Source: Ciceribacter sp. L1K22
GTDB taxonomy: Bacteria; Pseudomonadota; Alphaproteobacteria; Rhizobiales; Rhizobiaceae
Direction of reading: 5' to 3'
Length of the DNA: 64,000 bases
NCBI RefSeq assembly: GCF_017599385.1
Contig: NZ_JAGFPK010000001.1
Span: forward strand, 1,291,299 to 1,355,298
Under the pieces are notes generated by a model that saw nothing but the letters and a program-made list of their open reading frames with translations, was not told where the DNA came from and searched no databases. Below, piece after piece: positions 60,427 through 64,000 of this stretch (position 1 is the stretch's first letter; each line of letters begins with the position of its first letter). The position numbers were made by a program, and so were the translations under genes.

Positions 60427-62436
60427 GTGGCCGATCGGACCTTCTCTGGAGTGACCGTCGAGGACAGCTACGCCGCATTTATCGACAGCGGCGATAACGT
60501 GACAGTCGCAGCCGGCGCTCTGCTCGCCGGCACGGGCTTCATCGGCACCGGTCTTACACTGCTCAGCAACAGTGAAGCCGATATCTACGGCACCGTCTTC
60601 GGCACCTTCCAGTCGATAGCCGTCAGCGGAAACCCTTCGGCGGCCGGCAATATCGTCGTCCGCATCCACCGCAACGGCGCCGTGACCTCGGAGAACGACG
60701 GTTTCTACGTCTACTCCTCCGGCGCTTCCATCGACAATGCCGGCACGATCAGCGGCGGCTTTGGCATCGGCGTCAGCGCGTCCGGCCTTGGCCCCTCAAC
60801 CATCGTCAACAGCGGTTCGATCATCGGCCATGGCCCGGACACCTACGACGCCGGCATCCTGCAGATGGGGACCGAGCGGCTGGTCGTCACCAATACCGGT
60901 CTGATCAAGGCCGCCGTGTCCTCCTTCAATGGACTGCTTGGCGGCGCTGTCTCGGAGATCACCAATAGCGGCCTGATGGTGGGGCAGGTTCTGCTCGGCG
61001 GCGGCGCCGACCTCTATGACGGCCGCCTCGGCTTCGTCGACGGCATCGTCTACGGCGGCGACGGCAACGACACCCTGCGCGGCGGCCTGGGCGACGAGAC
61101 GCTGAATGGCGAGGAGGACGACGATACGCTGGAGGGCAATGGCGGCGCCGACACGCTGATCGGCGGCAATGGCAATGACAGCCTCGACGGCGGTTCGGGC
61201 GACGATCTGCTGCAGGGTGACGCCGGCAACGACACTCTCGATGGCGGCACCGGCGCCGACACGATGGAAGGCGGCACTGGCGACGATACCTATCATGTCG
61301 ACGATGCCGGCGACGTGGTGAGCGAGGACGATGGTGCCGGAACCGACATCGTGCGCGCGGCGATCTCCTATGTGTTGACGGCCAATGTCGAGAACCTGAC
61401 GCTGACCGGCTCCGGCAACATCAGCGGCACCGGAAACGATCTCGACAACACCATCATCGCCAATGCGGGTGACAACACGCTTTCCGGCGGCGGCGGCGAT
61501 GACGACCTCTACGGCGCCGACGGCAGCGACATCATCGACGGCGGCACGGGCGCCGACATGATGGATGGCGGCACCGGCGACGATACCTATTATGTCGACA
61601 ATGCCGGCGACACCGTGGTCGAGGGCTCGGGCGCCGGCACCGACACCGTCCGCGCCACGATCTCCTACACGCTGGCCGACAATGTGGAAAAGCTCATCCT
61701 GGCCGGCACGTCCGGCCTGTCGGGCACCGGCAACGGCCTTGCCAACACGCTGACGGGCAATGCCGGCAACAACACGCTCGACGGCGGCGCAGGCGCCGAC
61801 CGGATGGAAGGCGGCGCCGGCAACGACACCTATGTCGTCGACAATTCCGGCGACACGGTCGTCGAGGGATCGAGCGCCGGCACGGACACGGTCCGCGCCT
61901 CCGTCTCCCATACGCTTGCCACAAACGTCGAGAACCTGATCCTGACAGGCTCCGGCAACATCGCCGGCACCGGCAACTCCGCCGCCAACGCCATGACAGG
62001 CAATGCCGGCAACAACACGTTGAAGGGGCTCTCCGGCAACGACACGCTGAAGGGCGAGGGCGGCAACGATTATCTCACCGGCGGGGCAGGGGCCGACAAG
62101 CTCTACGGTGGATCGGGCGCCGACCGCTTCATCTTCACCGCGACCGCCGACTCCACCGTCTCCTCCTCCGGCCGCGACATGATCTACGATTTCAGCCACG
62201 GCCAGGGCGACAGGATCGACCTCTCGGCCATCGACGCCTCGACAAAGTCTTCCGGCAACCAGGCCTTCTCCTTCATCGGCGAGAAGGCCTATTCCGGCAA
62301 GGCGGGCGAACTGCGCTACGTCAATTCCGGCGGCGACACTTACGTCTACGCCGACGTCAACGGCGACAAGGCGTCCGACTTCGCCATCCGCATCGACGCA
62401 AACATCGACCTCGTGAAGGGCGATTTCATCCTCTGA
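60427..62436 (+). CDS. RTX calcium-binding protein 9 of the array
   Basis: 669 residues, the longest complete member, from GTG 60427 with GGGGAG eight bases upstream. The solenoid part (IDNAGTISGGFGIGV, IVNSGSIIGHG, VTNTGLIKAAVSSF, ITNSGLMVGQVLLGGGADLYDGR) and the first RTX block (GDETLNGEEDDDTLEGNGGADTLIGG) parallel protein 1 at the other end of the array. Three long units (YHVDDAGDVVSEDDGAGTD, YYVDNAGDTVVEGSGAGTD and similar) lead to the shared C-terminal domain ending in DLVKGDFIL. Confidence 0.9.
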   Translation: MADRTFSGVTVEDSYAAFIDSGDNVTVAAGALLAGTGFIGTGLTLLSNSEADIYGTVFGTFQSIAVSGNPSAAGNIVVRIHRNGAVTSENDGFYVYSSGASIDNAGTISGGFGIGVSASGLGPSTIVNSGSIIGHGPDTYDAGILQMGTERLVVTNTGLIKAAVSSFNGLLGGAVSEITNSGLMVGQVLLGGGADLYDGRLGFVDGIVYGGDGNDTLRGGLGDETLNGEEDDDTLEGNGGADTLIGGNGNDSLDGGSGDDLLQGDAGNDTLDGGTGADTMEGGTGDDTYHVDDAGDVVSEDDGAGTDIVRAAISYVLTANVENLTLTGSGNISGTGNDLDNTIIANAGDNTLSGGGGDDDLYGADGSDIIDGGTGADMMDGGTGDDTYYVDNAGDTVVEGSGAGTDTVRATISYTLADNVEKLILAGTSGLSGTGNGLANTLTGNAGNNTLDGGAGADRMEGGAGNDTYVVDNSGDTVVEGSSAGTDTVRASVSHTLATNVENLILTGSGNIAGTGNSAANAMTGNAGNNTLKGLSGNDTLKGEGGNDYLTGGAGADKLYGGSGADRFIFTATADSTVSSSGRDMIYDFSHGQGDRIDLSAIDASTKSSGNQAFSFIGEKAYSGKAGELRYVNSGGDTYVYADVNGDKASDFAIRIDANIDLVKGDFIL

Positions 62437-62652
62437 GGCCGAAGGTTGTGCCGCGTCCCACCAATGCCGACGCCGGCCGACGAATTCGGCGCTGCCACGA
62501 TCAAAAATGGACGGCGACTCCGCTTTGCCGTCCCGCTAGCCTCCGCGCCAACGACAGGCCGCATCCGGGCCGTATGAGGACGCTCCTTTCCGAAATGTCC
62601 CATCCGGTCCGCCCGCCTGTCCCAGAAAGACTGTGCGGGAGGCGGAAGGATC

Positions 62653-64000
62653 ATGACGGCAAGAGCGACCGGTGGCAGCGAGACCATCGTCAACACCACG
62701 ACTGACGGCTTTCAGTCCGATAGCATGATCGCCATGCTTGCTGATGGTGGCTGGGTGGTGACATGGACAGAGATTAAGGAGGGCGCTAGCGAAGTCGATA
62801 TTTCCATGCAGCGTTATGGCGCTGATGGCACTGCAATTGGCGGTCAGACGCGTGTGAACACGATCGACGCTGCCTCACAGGATTCTGCGGTGACCGGTCT
62901 GTCGGATGGCGGCTGGGTCGTGACATGGATGTCTTATTTGCAGGACGGCAGCGACGACATTTTCCTGTTGCAGCAACGCTTCGATGCCGAGGGGGAGCCC
63001 GTGGGGTCTGAAACCAGGATCGGCGCATCATCGGGCACGCATCTCTATTCGCCCGAGGTTGCTGCGCTTGCCGATGGTGGGTGGGTGGTCACTTGGCACG
63101 ATTGGAACTCGGAAAACGGAAGTTCGTCTGTATACCAGCAGCGGTTCGCAGCCGACGGCTCCTCCAGCGGCGACGCCGACCTCGTCCCCACCGACACGGA
63201 GAGCAATCAGTCCTATGCCGAAGTCGAGACGCTCTCGGATGGTGGTTGGGTTGTGGTCTGGCTATCCTACGGCCAGGACGGCGACGCATTCGGTGTCTTT
63301 CAGCAACGCTATGCCGCCGATGGCTCTACCGTCGGCCCGGAACAACAGGTCAACACCGTTGTTGATGGCAACCAGTTTTTACGCTCGGTCACGGCGCTTT
63401 CTGACGGCGGCTGGCTCGTCACTTGGGACTCTCCGGATGGAGACGGGAATATCGACGTCTATCAGCAACGTTTTCGCGCGAATGGCATTGCCGAAGGCGG
63501 AGAGCGACGCGTCAACACCACCACCGCCGCGACCCAGAGCGCCGCGGTTTCGACGGGGCTTGCCGATGGCGGCTGGGTCGTGATCTGGACGTCCTTGAGG
63601 CAAGACGGGGACGAATGGGGCCTTTTCCAACAGCGCTACGACGCGGACGGCAATGCGATCGGCGGCGAGACGCAGGTCACGATCCAAACTCTCGGGTCGC
63701 AACAAGACCCGCAGGTCTCGGCCCTTGCCAATGGCGGGTGGGTGGTAACGTGGGGTACGATCAAGAATTACGATTTCGATGTCTACCAACGCGTCTTCGC
63801 CACCGACATCGACGGCACCGCTCTGGCCGACACGCTGGAAGGCACCGCCTTTGACGAGACCATCCGCGCCTACGGCGGCAATGATACGCTCGACGGCGCC
63901 GGCGGCAACGACATCATGCTCGGCGGCTTCGGCAACGATACCTACATCGTCGACTCGGCCGGCGACCAGGTCCAGGAAATGGCCGCCCAGGGCACCGACA
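62653..64000 (+). CDS. RTX protein 10, GGWVVTW-repeat type (cut by window end)
   Basis: 449 codons are visible and the frame is still open at the last base. ATG 62653 has GGAGGCGGAAGGATC upstream. The first ~385 residues are seven repeats of about 55 residues with the core LADGGWVVTW, then QQRYAADGS and a GGETQVNT-type end, a pattern seen in large secreted beta-propeller-like RTX proteins. RTX repeats begin near residue 393 (DTLEGTAFDETIRAYGGNDTLDGAGGNDIMLGG) with the usual YIVDSAGDQVQEM unit. The C-terminus lies outside the window. There is no Sec signal peptide. Confidence 0.88.
   Translation, partial: MTARATGGSETIVNTTTDGFQSDSMIAMLADGGWVVTWTEIKEGASEVDISMQRYGADGTAIGGQTRVNTIDAASQDSAVTGLSDGGWVVTWMSYLQDGSDDIFLLQQRFDAEGEPVGSETRIGASSGTHLYSPEVAALADGGWVVTWHDWNSENGSSSVYQQRFAADGSSSGDADLVPTDTESNQSYAEVETLSDGGWVVVWLSYGQDGDAFGVFQQRYAADGSTVGPEQQVNTVVDGNQFLRSVTALSDGGWLVTWDSPDGDGNIDVYQQRFRANGIAEGGERRVNTTTAATQSAAVSTGLADGGWVVIWTSLRQDGDEWGLFQQRYDADGNAIGGETQVTIQTLGSQQDPQVSALANGGWVVTWGTIKNYDFDVYQRVFATDIDGTALADTLEGTAFDETIRAYGGNDTLDGAGGNDIMLGGFGNDTYIVDSAGDQVQEMAAQGTD

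Noticed and set aside
42351..62199. Very long minus-strand open frames opposite the RTX genes (for example 42351-44252, 58588-60384, 60796-62199)
   Set aside because: They mirror the plus-strand GGxGxD repeats, have repetitive VAGxAxQRVVA-like sequence and no consistent starts. They are a codon-bias shadow of the RTX genes.
1..64000. tRNA or rRNA genes, integrases, transposases or prophage
   Set aside because: I looked for cloverleaf-like ends, CCA-type 3' ends and recombinase motifs and found none that hold up by eye; a tRNA-scan and profile search would be needed to exclude them fully.

Overview
This window looks like chromosome (or a large replicon) from an alphaproteobacterium of the Rhizobiaceae. 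The pointers are high GC, a rhizobial-type flagellin, ExoD, two copies of a RIME-like intergenic repeat (22668-22840, 39321-39451), DUF1254/DUF1214 and DUF2336 proteins, and an alphaproteobacterial ECF sigma factor/NrsF pair. I saw no rRNA, tRNA, CRISPR array, transposase, phage or origin. Genus cannot be set from the sequence alone.

Layout. 1-9.5 kb: BCCT osmolyte transporter; an ECF42-type sigma factor with its DGPF partner and a secreted protein; a beta-CASP RNA nuclease; a lipoprotein/muramidase pair; a DUF486 membrane protein. 9.6-20.5 kb: DUF2336 protein, DUF1254/DUF1214 pair, two c-di-GMP enzymes, PBP1A-type peptidoglycan synthase, YcgN protein, a 36-residue membrane peptide, and a divergent TetR/SDR pair with operator-like inverted repeats. 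20.5-24.9 kb: a complete bufferin-type copper RiPP locus, with two DUF2282 precursors, the MNIO enzyme BufB (DUF692), BufC (DUF2063) and a DoxX protein, divergent from a sigF-nrsF pair. I read a GTAAC-N17-CGTAG element on each strand of the divergent region, which would make one sigma factor drive both its own operon and the precursor operon. 24.9-28.2 kb: a BtuFCD/FecBCD-type ABC importer behind a clear cobalamin riboswitch.

28.2-42.3 kb: orphan flagellin, DUF1349 protein, GH25 lipoprotein, then a small accessory stretch of visibly lower GC (31.4-34.5 kb) with an antitoxin remnant, a StbDE/RelBE toxin-antitoxin pair and an uncharacterised protein paired with a RES-domain (NAD+ phosphorylase family) protein. 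After it come a GT2/GT-C membrane pair, ExoD, DUF305, a LysE/ArgO exporter with divergent ArgP-type regulator, and an ArsR-AHSA1-GFA group.

42.4-64 kb: the main feature, a tandem array of ten RTX (hemolysin-type calcium-binding) genes, all on the plus strand, nine complete and the tenth cut by the window edge. Most have an N-terminal beta-solenoid-like region, central GGxGxD repeats and a nearly shared C-terminal domain ending in KGDFIL or KGDFVL, which looks like a type I secretion signal. One (51467-52750) carries a lysozyme/transglycosylase-like domain instead of the solenoid, and the last carries GGWVVTW repeats. Only three other genes interrupt the array: an unknown 248-residue protein, a secreted PRC-barrel protein and a small secreted protein. 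No type I exporter genes are in the window. The array shows duplication and gene conversion: a 68-bp promoter/leader is repeated before genes 5 and 6, and genes 1 and 2 share a near-identical last ~200 bp.
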